Below are positions 35,241-46,739 of a stretch of DNA of 64,000 nt, one piece after another (within the stretch, counting starts at the first letter, position 1; the number at the start of each line of letters is the position of its first letter). Origin of the DNA: Cephalopachus bancanus. Taxonomy: Eukaryota; Chordata; Mammalia; Primates; Tarsiidae. The position numbers were made by a program, and so were the translations under genes. The notes under the pieces were generated by a model. It worked only from the letters and a program-made list of their open reading frames with translations. It did no database searches and was not told the DNA's origin. The DNA lies in NCBI GenBank assembly GCA_027257055.1, contig JAPVLO010000007.1:1984001-2048000 (forward strand). Direction: 5' to 3'.

Positions 35241-35959
35241 CTCTCTTTAACCAAACATGCTTTGATAGGCACCTTGATTAATGTATATCAGAAATGTTCC
35301 TTCTTTTTCCCTCCAGTGCTAACTCTGAGTTTCCAGTCCTTATCTGTAACATGGGATGGTGGTAGGGAGGGTATTGCACACTCCTGGAGGGTGTTTCGAA
35401 TTTTCAGACATTCATTCAACACATTTCACTGAATAGTTCCTATGTGTCAGGCAAACTGCAATGAGTGGGAATCGCCTGGTGAACAAAATTAGCAAGGCTC
35501 CTGCCTGGATGGCTCTCAGAGCTGAGCAGGAGGGACAGGCAGTGACAGTCAGGAGAACGTACACAATAACACAGTGTCAGCCTCCAAAGAGACAAGCCAG
35601 GAGTTGCGAGGGAGGGAGCTGGAGCTCCTTAGAATAGACTGAAGAAGGGGTGGGGTGGGCAGGGGCAGAAAAAAGGGCACAACGTCCAGAGGGCGGGGCT
35701 CTTGCAGGTCCTTCTGCTGCTCTGTGCCTGTGTCCTCTTCTGTGGAATGGGCGCCGCAGCGTTTCTACCAAGCAGGGCTTTCTGAGGTAACATGAGGGAT
35801 GTATTCAGAGGACATGATCCATCCAAGAGGACCCGCGGGTGCAGAGCCAGCATCACGTTCTTGGGGTCTGTGGGTATGAAGGGTGGCGGGTGGGGGGTGG
35901 GCTGGGGCTTAGTGCAGCCACCTGAGAAGGCCATCCTGGGCTGAGGTCCGGCTCTGCTG
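35241..35959. other. Non-coding interval with an L2-like fragment
   Basis: An L2-like 3' stretch lies at about 35405-35520 (gacattcattcaacacattt, atgtgtcaggcaaactgcaa). GC content rises towards the CpG island to the right. Confidence 0.45.
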
Positions 35960-36745
35960 ATCCTGAGTTATCTCAGCTCAGGCTCGCCTTAGGTTTCAAA
36001 GACCTCGTGGCACCAGGAGCCCAGGCCAGGAGAAGGGCAGGGAGTGCTGGGCACGCCTTGGGGGAGCCTCCGGGCCCCAGGGCACCCCTGGGAGCTCCAC
36101 AGGGCCTGTGTAGTAGACACCCAGCTGCGCAGGCCTGGGGGTACACGGGCACCCCAGCCACGATCTTGGCCCGAGGAGGTCGCCCCACTCTGGCTGGTGG
36201 AGCAAGATCCCCAGACAGACATCCACAGCCCCTTGTGGTGGGCATGGGGACAGGCATAGGCAGGCAGCTCTCCCAGCCAGAGGCCCCGGCGGCCTCCGGA
36301 TTTCTCCCGGCTTCTGGGGTCCATCGAGAAGGCACTGAGGATGCTCGGGTCTGCATTTGCGCTGCCCCTGCCGCTGGAAAGGCCTTGGGGCCGATGGGGT
36401 TGACTGCGGGCGGGCTGAGTCCTGGGAGCCCTGGCGGCGGCGGAGGCACGCGGCCTCCGCGAAAAGGTCTCCAGCGAGGCCCCACGGAGCGGCGACATGA
36501 GACTTTCTCGTTGCAGGGAGGGGAACGCGATCTCCCGGGGCCAGCGGGCGCGGGGCGCGCGAACCTGCTCGGCCCGGGCGGTGCAGGTGGCGGCGGCGCG
36601 AGAGCCGGCTGCCGGCGACAAAGGCCGTGGGCGTGGTGGGGGTGTGCTGCCCCCTGCCGGCGAGGCCGCCTGGCAGCAACACGCAGAAGTCTCCTTTGTT
36701 TTACCGTCTAGCCCCCGCCCGGGCTTGCTGGGGGATTTTGGAGGC
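35960..36745. promoter_or_regulatory. CpG island, candidate promoter/first exon of an unidentified gene
   Basis: This is the only GC-rich, CpG-dense stretch in the window, with a peak at 36270-36660 (gcgggcgcggggcgcgcgaa, ggtggcggcggcgcgagag). GC-box-like motifs occur at about 36625 (gggcgtggtgggg) and 36712 (ccccgcccgggc). There is no TATA box. Open frames of up to 292 codons (minus, 35989-36867) and 234 codons (plus, 36007-36711) run through it on both strands, as expected in stop-poor GC-rich DNA, and none shows a recognisable domain. In mammals such islands usually mark promoters; direction and gene are unknown. Confidence 0.6.
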
Positions 36746-36794
36746 CGGATTCCAGCTCCGGTAGGGCCACGGCACCACCAGAGCAGTGCGGTAA

Positions 36795-36900
36795 AGCCCG
36801 AGAACCCCTGGGTGCGAATCCCAGCCCTGCTGCTATCGACCACAAGGCCCGGCTCACCAGTCAGCACAAAGCCTCAGTTTCCCCATGTGAAAAATGGGAC
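36795..36900 (+). repeat. MIR: MIR SINE fragment
   Basis: It has ctgggtgcgaatcccagccc and caaagcctcagtttccccat in MIR order, right after the CpG island. Confidence 0.7.
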
Positions 36901-36920
36901 GAAGAGCACAGCCTATCATG

Positions 36921-36924
<4 letters not shown>

Positions 36925-36976
<52 letters not shown>

Positions 36977-36991
36977 TGTATGTGTGTGTGT
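36925..36991. repeat. (GT)n microsatellite
   Basis: GT dinucleotides cover about 67 bp with two GTAT interruptions near 36969 and 36979. Confidence 0.96.
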
Positions 36992-37615
36992 AGGAGGGGG
37001 TAGGGGAGTTGATTGTGTTATTCGTGCACAAGTAACTCTGAGGCTGGTGGAAGCCTCCTTGAGGCTACGCCCCCTTCCCTGACCGCCTACCCCGTCCCCA
37101 CCCCTCTCACACCAGCTCCTGCATCAGCTGACAGGGCTTTTGTCTATCCTGACCCCATTACAACCGCTTTGCAAGCACTGCTAAGAAATCTGCTCACATG
37201 CACCCTTTTGTTTGCCTGAGTAGGATTTCAGAGGGGATATGGGGGTGGGAGGCGGGCTCAGCACACAGGGCCTGCCGTCCCCCATTCCTGTCTGTCCCCC
37301 ACATCCTTCTTTCTCCCCGCCACCCCAACTCTGGTCACAAGGGCCTCGGTCACATCTGCCTCTTTGTCTGGCAGCCATTGGTTTAGAGAACTCTTTGGGG
37401 ACTTGGCAGCCCCTCCTCTTCTCCCCTTACTCCCAAACATTGTTCCCAAGTCAATTTTATACTGGTTTTGGAAGAAGCCAAAAGAATGCAAGGTCCTACC
37501 TCTTGGGAAGTGTGTGGAGGTGGCTCCGAGCCCATGTCTCCTGTCTCAGGACATACCTACTGTTGATTCACCCGTGGTCTCAGTTTCCTTTAATCTGATT
37601 TTATACTCCACCAGA
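36992..37615. other. Non-coding interval
   Basis: No repeat family or gene was recognised. Confidence 0.4.
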
Positions 37616-38010
37616 TACGGGAAGAAAAGAGAGAGAACAAGAAAGTGGGGTTGGGAGGGGAGAAAGGATGGAGAGAAGGAAGAGGGGAGAGAAAGTGGGA
37701 AAGAGGAATGAATGGAAGGAAGAAAGGAGGGAAAAGAAGAAAGAAGGGAGGAGGAAGGGAGGGAAGGAAGGAAGGGGGAGAGACAAGAGGTGTGGAAGGG
37801 AGGAGGGAAAGTAAGGGAGGAAGGGAGGAAAGAAGGGAGAGAGAGAGGCAGGATGGAAGGAAGGAGGGGAAAGAAGGATGGATGGAAATACGGAGGAAAG
37901 AAAGGAGGGATGGTGATAGGGGACAGAGAAAAGAAGGAAGGAGGGAGAGAGGGAAGAAAGGAAGAAAAGAAAGAGGGAAGGAAAAAAGAGGGAAAGAGAG
38001 AAGGAAGGAG
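37616..38010 (+). repeat. 395-bp polypurine tract, degenerate (GGAA)n
   Basis: The plus strand is almost entirely G and A from cgggaagaaaagagagagaa to gagagaaggaaggagt, with only scattered single T or C. It opens long Lys/Arg/Glu/Gly-rich frames on the plus strand (201 codons) and Ser/Leu/Phe/Pro-rich frames on the minus strand (171 codons), which are composition artefacts. Long homopurine tracts of this kind can form triplex (H-DNA). Confidence 0.92.
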
Positions 38011-38387
38011 TTTGCTAGGGCTGCGCTAACAAAAATATCACAGACTGAGAGACTTAAACAACAGAAGCTTATTATCCTGCAGCTCTGGAGACTGGTATTG
38101 GTCATCCACCATTCAGGTGTGGGAGGGATGGTTTCACATAGGCTTCTCGCCTGGGCTTGTGAACGCCTCCTGCTCCTGTGTCTTCATGAGGCCTTCCCTT
38201 TGTTCTGCGTCCAGATCTCTTATTTAAAGACACCAGTAGTGTTGGATTAGGACCCACTCTAACTTAATGGCCTCTTTTAAAGAGGTCATCAAAGACTCCT
38301 GACTCCAAGCATTGTCACATTTGGAAGTGCTGGGGTTTAGGGCTCCCACATATGAATTTTTGGGGACACAGTTCAGCCCATAACAAA
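38011..38387 (-). mobile_element. MLT1: MLT1-type LTR, minus strand
   Basis: It has ggctgcgctaacaaaaatat, cagactgagagacttaaaca, gaagcttattatcctgcagc and ccacatatgaatttttgggg, ending cagttcagcccataaca. These are reversed MLT1 landmarks. The purine tract begins at its 3' edge and may have expanded there. Confidence 0.78.
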
Positions 38388-40009
38388 GAGAAAGAACAAA
38401 GAACACCATCATTGTTTAGTATTGCTTCTCACCATTGTCTATGTGGTATAGTTACTAGACCATAGCTGGTGACTGGTTGAGGACCAAAACCATCCACAAA
38501 CATAACTGACAATGGTGACCAGTCGGGAAGTTCCCCATGAAAATCTGGGCACCCTTTCCTCTGGGCCATAGACACCTGGGTCCACATTCTGAATGCATGG
38601 AGCCATTTGCAACAGTTGTTAGCTCTGAGGTCCCCCACACTGGCCTCTGGCCCACGCTCCTCACCCTTGTAACCTGCCTCAGATCTTCAGGGAGCTGGGC
38701 TTTGGATCCCAGCAGTGGGAAGAAACACAAATCACAGCCAGATGGGTTTGACTGGAGAGAGGACCCAGGAATGTGATCCACTGGGAAAGCTGAGATTAAG
38801 ACAGACCTGAGTTCGAATCCAAGCTCTGCCATTTATAAGCAGGAGTGACCATAGGGGCAGAGAAGAGGAGATGTCAACTTCAAGTGGCAGTGGGGCACTG
38901 AGCCTTGAAGGTCAGCTCTAAACACATGCATTGACTCTCCTATCAGTGCTCCCTAGGCTGTGGCCCCTGCTCCGTGCAGAGCCTCAGCCATTGTGGGGCC
39001 AGTGCTGTCCTCGGCTCACAGCCAAGTTCAGGTGCTGGACGTGGCCACCTGGCTGCAACCCCTGAGCTGGTAGCCTCACTCTGGGTGGACAGTGTTGGAT
39101 GCTCAGAGCTTTGCTGGGGCACGACCACCACCTAAGTCTGGCTGGGGCCAAGGGGGCCCCCTCTCAATACTTCTGCTGCAGTGGACGTGGGCAGCTTCTG
39201 TCTGGTTGGGACTCATAGGTCCTTGTCACACTGAGTTGCTGCCTGTCAACAAGCAACTGCCTCTGTGGCTCATCACGCGGAGAGATGCTGCCCCTCCTAG
39301 GGAAGACCCAATACCCCCTCTGCAAGAGTGTGTGTGCTTGGTGCTTGTGTATGAAGGGGAGGGAGGAGGAGGATGTGGGAAAGGCACCCTGCCCACCCCC
39401 AAATGCCTGGCCTTGCCAGGTACCAATGCTTGTGGTTGGAGGAGGAAACTGAGCCTCCATCAACCCTCCCTCCACAGACCGTGTGCTCCCCTGGCATAGC
39501 TTGGGGGTCTCCTTGACACTGCTGCACAGGACCTGGCTTCCATTTGACCTGCAGTAAACACAAGTGGGATGAAACCATCAGAGGATTGTTTCTTTGTTTT
39601 GAAGGATTCTGTGTTCACTGTGTGGCTGACCTCAATGATAACTCTGTGAGATCATGGCTGCCAATCTCATCGTCCAGGGGCGCAGGGAGAGGGATTCTGA
39701 ACTCACCAGGTAGAGGCAGGAGTGTGGGTGGGGAAGTGAGGCTGCAGAACCTTCTCCTTGTCTCTTGCTACGCTGGAGGAGGAGGGGAGCTTCGTGGCAT
39801 CACCTAGGCCAGGATTCAATTGTCTGCTTGTCCCCTCTCACTGTGTTGCCTCAGTACAGTCACTTCCTTTCTACTCCCCTCAGTGTTAACTCAGTCAAAT
39901 GGAAAATAATCATCCAGACCTCAGAGGCTGAGCACAAAAGTGTCTGAGACCATAGACACACTGTGCAAACTGGAATCATAGGAGAAGTCGGCATTCCTAG
40001 GGGCCCACA
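38388..40009. other. Non-coding interval
   Basis: A short MIR-like core lies at about 38795-38850 (agacctgagttcgaatccaa). The rest looks single-copy. The plus frame at 39092-39499 (135 codons) is opposed by reverse frames and lacks any domain. Confidence 0.45.
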
Positions 40010-40175
40010 AGATGTTGGGCAGCTTTCTGAGCTTGTTATGTGCACCATGTCACTTAATCACCACAAATCACTGTGAAGTGGCTCCTGACATTCCCCCTGA
40101 TTTCAGATAGGAAACTGAGGCTGAGATGCATATTAACTTGCCATGCGGCTTGTAAGTGTCAGCGCTGCTTGGCCT
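40010..40175 (-). repeat. MIR: MIR SINE, reverse orientation
   Basis: It has gagcttgttatgtgcaccat, gataggaaactgaggctgag and tgcggcttgtaagtgtcagc in reversed MIR order. Confidence 0.72.
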
Positions 40176-40896
40176 AAATGGTAAGTGCTGAATATCTATC
40201 ATTATTCCTACCCACTCCTGAAATCAATGATATTTGGGTTTAGGAATACTAAAGTTTGATTCCTCTCTCTCCCTGACCTCCACCCCCAGAAGAGGACTCC
40301 TAGAGTCCCACAGCATGAGATGCTGGAGCTCCCTGGAAGGTTGAGAGCTCCATCCAGGCTGTTCCTAGCTGTGCAGGGGCCTTGGTTGGGGCAACACTGG
40401 CCTCCAGTGGCGAGGACGCAGCATAGCACTGGCTCAGGCTGCACAGACCACAGAATCTTCAGGAAAGGATGGTGTTCTGCGGGAGGAGCTACAGATTTTG
40501 AATAATTAGGAAAAGTTTCCCATGTGCTCTCAATCAATCCATGTCCATGCGTTTCCCAGTGTGAGGAGTGAGCAGGTATCTGAGTGTGGGCTTATGGACA
40601 CAGAGTGGCAGGTTCAGCCAGCCAGACAGTGACACACTGGTAAGAATTTAACTGGCGTTTTGGAGAGGGAACCCTGATTTGTGCATTGGCCAAAGTCCAT
40701 GGTGCAAGTAACACAGCCATGGCTGATTTCAAAGAACCAGCATCAGGTCCCTGAACGCGAGTTAGGAGAAAATGCCCACAGTCAGTTCAGGGGCCATCCA
40801 GGGGGAACCAAGAGGGAAGTATCTAACTCATTGCACTTGGGTCGGTGAAGTTCCCAGATCTGACCAGGCATGGGTTTAGCTTCCTAGTTTTTTTTG

Positions 40897-41035
40897 TTGG
40901 GACAGGCTGGGTGGTTCATGTCTGCAATCCCAGCACTTTGGAATACCAAGGTGAGAGGATGGTTGAGCCCAGGTGTTTGAGATTAGCCTGAGCAGCATAG
41001 CGAGACCTCATCTCTAAAAATTAAAAATGAAAAAA
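40897..41035 (+). mobile_element. FLAM: Alu left-monomer (FLAM-like)
   Basis: A single arm is present (gacaggctgggtggttcatg, gcaatcccagcactttggaa, agcgagacctcatctctaaa) followed by an A-rich tail. There is no right arm. Confidence 0.78.
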
Positions 41036-41698
41036 AATGAGCTTTCTGTTTGTTGAAGAAATCAGTGCTTGAGAAAAACTTCGTGCTCATATATACATTC
41101 ACATCTATTGGGGATTTTTGTTTGACAAAATGTGAGAGGTACCTCACACGTTTTCCTGCCACTTGCCATGTTTGCTTAAGGATTGTGGCCACCTCTCTCA
41201 GTCAGTGAGGACAGGGACCACGTGCTCCATGACAGGTGCATGACAGAGGAGGGAGTGCCTGGCTTTGTTCAACCAAATTTCACTCTGGAATATTCTGGTG
41301 ACTTCCTCCTTTTTTGTCTCCATGTTCAGTGCTGAAACATGCACCTTTAGACATACATTGTCAAATCCAGGGGATAGATTTTCAAGAATGGGATTTTTGT
41401 ACAACAGGTGTTTATAAGCCAATAAGCCTTTCCAGGATTCTTTGCAAGATGATTGTATCAATGAACGCTTCCACACCAATGTACAAGAATGTCTGTTTTT
41501 CATGTCAGAAATGTGTTTGCCATTCTTTTTGAGTATTGTTATTCTAACGGATGAGAACAAAACGGCGTTTAAAAATTCTGGTTCCTTGATGACAAGTAAG
41601 ACGGATTTGTCTTTGGATATTCTCTGCCAATTTTTTAGATTGTATTGTTTGCCTTTTATTTATCAGTTTTCAGGAGCTCTTTATATACGAGAAATACT

Positions 41699-41964
41699 GG
41701 CTAGGTGTGGTCAGCACTTTGGAGGCCAAGGCAGGAGTATTACTGGAGCCCAGGAGTTTGAGACTAGCCTGGATAGTATAGTGAGACCTCGTCGCCACAA
41801 AAAAATTTTAAAAACAGCCAAATGTGGTGGCACCTGTAGTCCCAGCTACTCAGGAGGTTGAGGTGGAAGGATCACATCAGCCCAGGAGGTTGAGGCTGTG
41901 GTGAGAATTGATTGTGCCATGACACTCTAGCCTGGGTGATAGAAGGAGACCTCAACACAGAGAG

Positions 41965-41966
<2 letters not shown>
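41699..41966 (+). mobile_element. AluJ: AluJ-type SINE, internally deleted
   Basis: It starts ggctaggtgtggtcagcact (a deletion joins the first bases to the cagcact block), then cagccaaatgtggtggcacc, aggttgaggctgtggtgaga and tgacactctagcctgggtga. The tail has become (GA)n. Confidence 0.85.

Positions 41967-42017
<51 letters not shown>
41967..42017. repeat. (GA)n microsatellite at an Alu tail
   Basis: About 25 GA units directly follow the right arm of the AluJ and replace its poly(A) tail. Confidence 0.95.
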
Positions 42018-42020
<3 letters not shown>

Positions 42021-42730
42021 ATTGATTGCCTGTAATGTTTTCCCTAAGCTCTTGGAGTCTGTCTGCAGTATCTCTTGCTGTACAAAAGTCCAAGTGGAGT
42101 CAGCCCTGTTTCTCCCTCCTCTTAAGACTTAAGACTTCTGGGTTTCCTGACTTTTTAAACAAGATTCTCTCCATTCAGAGTTATTTTCCTAAAATATCTT
42201 ATATCATTTTCATTTTTAAATACATTTTGAGTCTTAATTTCCTTTGAATCTTTAAAAAAAATTGGTGTGCTTAATATGGCCCAGTTTTCATTCTCTTCTG
42301 GATATCTGAGTACAATACCATTTATTTCTCACTGAAATGAAGTGCTACTATTTTAAGTATTACATTTCTGTGTGAACTTGGGTATATCTCTAAATACTTG
42401 ATTCTGTGTCATTGTTCTCTTATTGTTCATTGTCCTGTTGTCCCTTTGCTGTCTGTTATGTTGTATTTTGTTTCTGACGTGATGCCATACTCTTTTCACT
42501 ATGATAGCTTTACAGTAAGTTTAGATAGTTTCCCTCTTCAAGAATATATTGCACTTTTTGACATTTGTTCTTCCATAAGAATGTAAAAATGTTTCTCTTT
42601 TCAGAAATATTGAGATCATAACTGGAATTGAATTAAATGTATGTGCTAATTTGGCAAGAATGAACATTTTTGTGGTTTTTCGTCTTCCTGTTCAGGAATC
42701 TCACACTTCTCTGGGCTTATTAGTGATAAG

Positions 42731-43927
42731 ATGGCATAGATTTATCTGTGTAGGTGCTGTTCCTCTAACGCTGTGGTTAGGCATTTTATAATTTGAAGTG
42801 AGCAATTTCATTTTCAGTGTTTTCTTTTTCATTTTACTTCTAAATGGTTAGTGGGAATGCAGAGAAGAGTCATTGCTCCCATCAGTACCTTTAACAGAAG
42901 GCATCACTAGGGAGGTTTGCTCCCAAATCTTAGCTCATGTCACTACAGGAGCACTGGGCTTCAACTGGGTCTGGGTATGGGGTAGATATAGGTCACAGGC
43001 TGACTTCCACGGCCCCTCAGGCAGCAGGCGGCCCTCCTCCCAGCTGGGCGCCCTGCATGATCCCTACCAGGCTGCTCAGGAGGCAGCACGATGGGAGGAC
43101 AGCTCGACAGAGCAGGAGGCAGGCCTCTGACGTCAGCCCGTGTCGCAGTCAGGTCCCTGTGTGCTGGGTGCCTTGACCAAGGTCCTTGCCTCTGGGCCTC
43201 TGCTTTCTCATCCATAAGGGAGGAATCATAGACCTCAACCCACAGAGCTCCACACATTTGAGAGCCCAGGCATCCCTTTCTCTCACCTCCTTTAATCAGA
43301 CTCAGCCACCCACTCACACCATGACATCGCCCTTCTGACAATGCCACCCCATACATTAGAGAACTGGGGACACCTGTAGAGGCCCCACATTGCAGGGCAA
43401 GGCCCCATCACCACGCCAGCTGGCAGCATCGATGGGGTTGGTGCCCCATGGTGTGTCAGGTGGTGTTGGCATCCCTGTGGGGTGTCAGTGGGACTGGTGG
43501 TCTGGGTGCTGGCTTCCACCCACTGCTGCAGGTTCCCCTCAGAAGCCCAGAAGGGCAGAGCCAGCCAGTGTCCATGGTAGGTGCCAGGGATTTCCTGCAG
43601 CAGCAGTTCTGTCTTCAGGGGTCGGTATGTCATGAGTCCTGACAGGAGAACATGAGATGACATTCTGTGCATCAGGCTGCTGTTTTTGTCAATTCACAGC
43701 CCTGAAATTATGTCTCAGTTGCCACTGTGGAACTCAGAGAAAGCCACAGGGTTTCAGGAGAGTGGGAGGTAGCCCTGCCTGTGGGGGAAGGCTGGAAGGA
43801 TTTAGGGGTTTGCATCATGTTGGTATCTACTTCTGTGATTTTTTTCTCAATCCTCCATTTATTCATTCATTCATTCACCCATGAGCTTGCTGATTCAGTC
43901 TTTCATTTGCTAGTCATTTGGGAATGA
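42731..43927. other. Non-coding interval
   Basis: No repeat family was recognised. The reverse-strand frames at 42961-43356 (131 codons) and 43292-43672 (126 codons) overlap and have no domain. A short (ATTC)n lies at about 43858-43877. Confidence 0.45.
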
Positions 43928-45055
43928 TTCTAAGTACTCTAAGTATATCACCAAGTACTCTAAGTCTTGAGTACTGAGTGACTCTAATCTATCACCAAGA
44001 ACACTAAGTCCTGAGTACTGAGTGACTCTAAGTACACCGCCAAGTACTCTAACTACTAAGCACTTAGTGACTCTGTGAAGTCCTGAGTACTGAGTGACTC
44101 TAAGAACACCACCAAGTACTCTACATCCTGAGTACTGAGTGACTCTAAGTATACCACCAAGAACTCTACATTCTGAATACTGGGTGACTCTAAATACACC
44201 ACCAAGGTCTCTAAATCCTGAGTACTTAATGACTCTAAGCACACTACCAACTACTCTAACTACTGAGTACTTAGAAACTTTATGAATTCTTGAGTACTGA
44301 GTGACCCTCAGTATAGCACCAAGTACTCTAAATCCTGAGTAATGACTCTAAACCACCTACCACCAAGGACTGTAAGTCCTGAGTACTGAATGACTCTAAG
44401 CACACCACCAAATACCCTAAGTTTTGAGTACTCAGTTATTCTAAGTACAGCACCAAGTACTCTAAGTCCTGAGTACTTAGTGACTCTAAGAAGTCCTGAG
44501 TGCTGAGTGACTCTAAGTACATCCCCAAGTATTCTAAGTCCTGAGATCTGAGTGACTTTAATTCAATACCAAGAACTCTAAGTCCCGAGTACTTAGTGAC
44601 TCTATGAAATACTGAGTACTGAGTGACTCAACACCAAGTACTGTAATTCCTGAGTACTTAGTGATTCTAAGTCAAGCATCAATAACTCCAAATCCTAAGT
44701 ACTTAGTCACTCTAAGTCCACTACCGAGTTCTCAAAGTTCTGAGTACTAAGTGACTTTAAGTCCACCACCAAGTACTCTAAGTCCTTAATACTTAGTGAC
44801 TTTGAGTACACCACCAAATACTCTAAGTCTTGAGTACTGAGGACTCCAAATACACCACTAAGGACTCTGATTCCTGAGTACATAGTGACTGTAAGTCTAC
44901 TGCCAAGGTCTCTAAGTCCTGATTATTTAGTGACTCTAAGCACATCATCAGGTCCTGTAAATTCTGAGTACTGAGTGACTCTAACTACACCACTAAGGAC
45001 TCTAAATCTTGAGTACTGAGGGACTCTAAGTCCACCACCAAGGACTCTAAGTCCT
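43928..45055 (+). repeat. Minisatellite of about 26 units (45-bp and 27-bp unit types)
   Basis: The unit core is gagtactgagtgactctaa followed by gtacaccaccaagtactc. I counted about 26 units. Most are 44-45 bp. Four are short 27-bp forms lacking the caccaccaag part (units 3, 8, 13 and 16; for example at about 44050-44075 and 44482-44493). The first three short units are spaced five apart, giving a higher-order period near 207 bp. Units differ by roughly 10-25%, so the array is old. The right end abuts copy A of the direct repeat without a gap. No interspersed family is recognised. Confidence 0.93.
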
Positions 45056-45840
45056 CCAGCTCACTTTGTTCTGTGTAGAAAGCATGAGTCCAGGGAGTCA
45101 TTCCATATGTGGTAGTGTAATGACTAGCAGGGAGTCTCAGTGTCACAGTCACAGAGAACCCATCTACCCTGTTTTGACTCCTCTTTGCAGTCCAAAGGGG
45201 CTTTGTAGCCTCACCTTCCTTTTCTGATATTCTTAGTTCTTCTGAAGGTAATTCCAGGTGTAGGTGTTTGTCTCTATGAATGTTTCCACAGGATTACAAA
45301 TACTGAAGAGACCTACTCCACCATCTTATTCTGATTTTTTCTAGATTAATGGAATTATCTTATTTTTGAGAGTTCTTTTTATACGATATATAATACATCT
45401 TGAAATATGTGCCTTGCAATGATTTTCTCCCAGTGCATGGGTTGTCTTCTCATGTTCTTCACAGTGTCTTATGGAGAGAAGTTTTAAAATTGGATGAAGT
45501 CCTATGATTCTTTTATTGTTTGTGTTTTGGTGGTTGTGTCTAAGAAAATTTTTCTAAACAGGTCACATTTCAAGGAGTTTCTCCTTGAGATTTTATGAGT
45601 TTGATGTTTTGCCTTTAGTTTTATGGGGTTTTTTTGAGGTACTTTCTGGGATGGGGTGTTGATTGGCTAGAAGCTAGTTATCCAGGTGACCCAACTATTT
45701 ATGGTAACATCTAAATGTTCTGAAACACTTTGGGATAAACCTGACACAGTTACAGTCGAATTGTAGCTGATACCATGCACAGGGCCTCACATATTGATGG
45801 TACTCTCTCTCACCCTTGCTCTTTCTATTGGGACCTCCTA

Positions 45841-45900
45841 ATTGGCTCAACCCAAGTGGAGAACAAAGGGCAAGGGAGAGTGTGAATAAAGTCTATAAAA
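45841..45900 (+). promoter_or_regulatory. Inverted CCAAT plus TATAAAA-like element in copy A
   Basis: ATTGG at 45841-45845 is followed about 50 bp on by tctataaaag (TATAAAA at 45894-45900), a promoter-like spacing. In copy B the ATTGG is conserved (59658) but the TATA position reads cataaag. An AATAAA also overlaps (45886). It could be a relic of an LTR or gene promoter. Function is not shown. Confidence 0.3.
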
Positions 45901-46739
45901 GCTGGTTTCCCCAGTCACAGTGAATGGAGAAGTTTGGACAATGAGTGCTGAGCAGTGCATAGAGACAACCTGGAAAAATGCTGAAACTCTAAATTGTAAC
46001 CTCCCATGCATGGTCAGCAAATCACTGTAGATAACTTGATGAATGTGGGTCACAAGTGAGTGCAGTACCCATTCTATGGGAAGATAATGATTGGGGCCAC
46101 CACCATGATCTGTAGAGCACATTGGTTGAACCAGTGTGTAGTATAAGAAGATAATTTGGCTGTCTAGCTCACGGTGCTCAGGTAAAGACAAAATTATCAT
46201 CAACGGTTTTTCTTGGGCACTGTCACATATCCTATTCCACTTGTCACGCTGAGGATCTCCATAAACATTACTTCACACTACAGCTTCTACCCTCTATGTG
46301 CCACATTAATGGACTTTATTTTTAAATAGTCTAACAGGCCCAAACTACTCACTATGTTTTTCTTCTCGAAAGCTTATTGCTCTTTAAGCAAGCAGTCACC
46401 ATTCCAAAGTGACTCTATATTTCTTCAGTTCTGGCCTTAAGGTCATCAATCTGACACTGAATTCAGTCATCGTGCTTGGTTCTTTTTTTTTTTTGTGCAT
46501 CTTGCCCTGTGCCTTTCATAATTACCAAATAAACAGGGGTTTAAGCTTCTCCCCCCATGTCTTCAATTGTGACCATTTACTCAGTATGAGATCATGTACC
46601 AAGGCACACAGGCAAGCTGTTTTTTTCTCTGCTTCTCTCTCTCTTTGTGGTAATTTTATTATTGTCATCTCTACACAGACAATTCTAATATGTCCATGGT
46701 TTTGCAGCTTTTTCTCATTAGTATGACATTATTTTTCTA

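Larger units (their letters stand above)
41485..42730 (-). mobile_element. L1: Old L1M fragment, minus strand, split by an Alu
   Basis: Reversed L1 ORF2 landmarks occur in order: about 41640-41690 (ggagctctttatatacgaga), then after the Alu about 42460-42535 (cactatgatagctttacagt) and about 42600-42670 (taatttggcaagaatgaaca). It is highly diverged. Confidence 0.6.

Noticed and set aside
35989..36867. 292-codon minus frame and 234-codon plus frame in the GC-rich island
   Set aside because: Stop-poor GC-rich DNA opens frames on both strands; Pro/Arg/Ala/Gly-rich with no recognisable domain. Kept only as a CpG island.
37645..38250. 201-codon plus frame and 171-codon minus frame
   Set aside because: Both are produced by the homopurine tract; Lys/Arg/Glu/Gly against Ser/Leu/Phe/Pro composition with no domain.
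43928..45055. CRISPR-like array
   Set aside because: The repeats are contiguous and diverged with no unique spacers, and the context is mammalian; it is a minisatellite.
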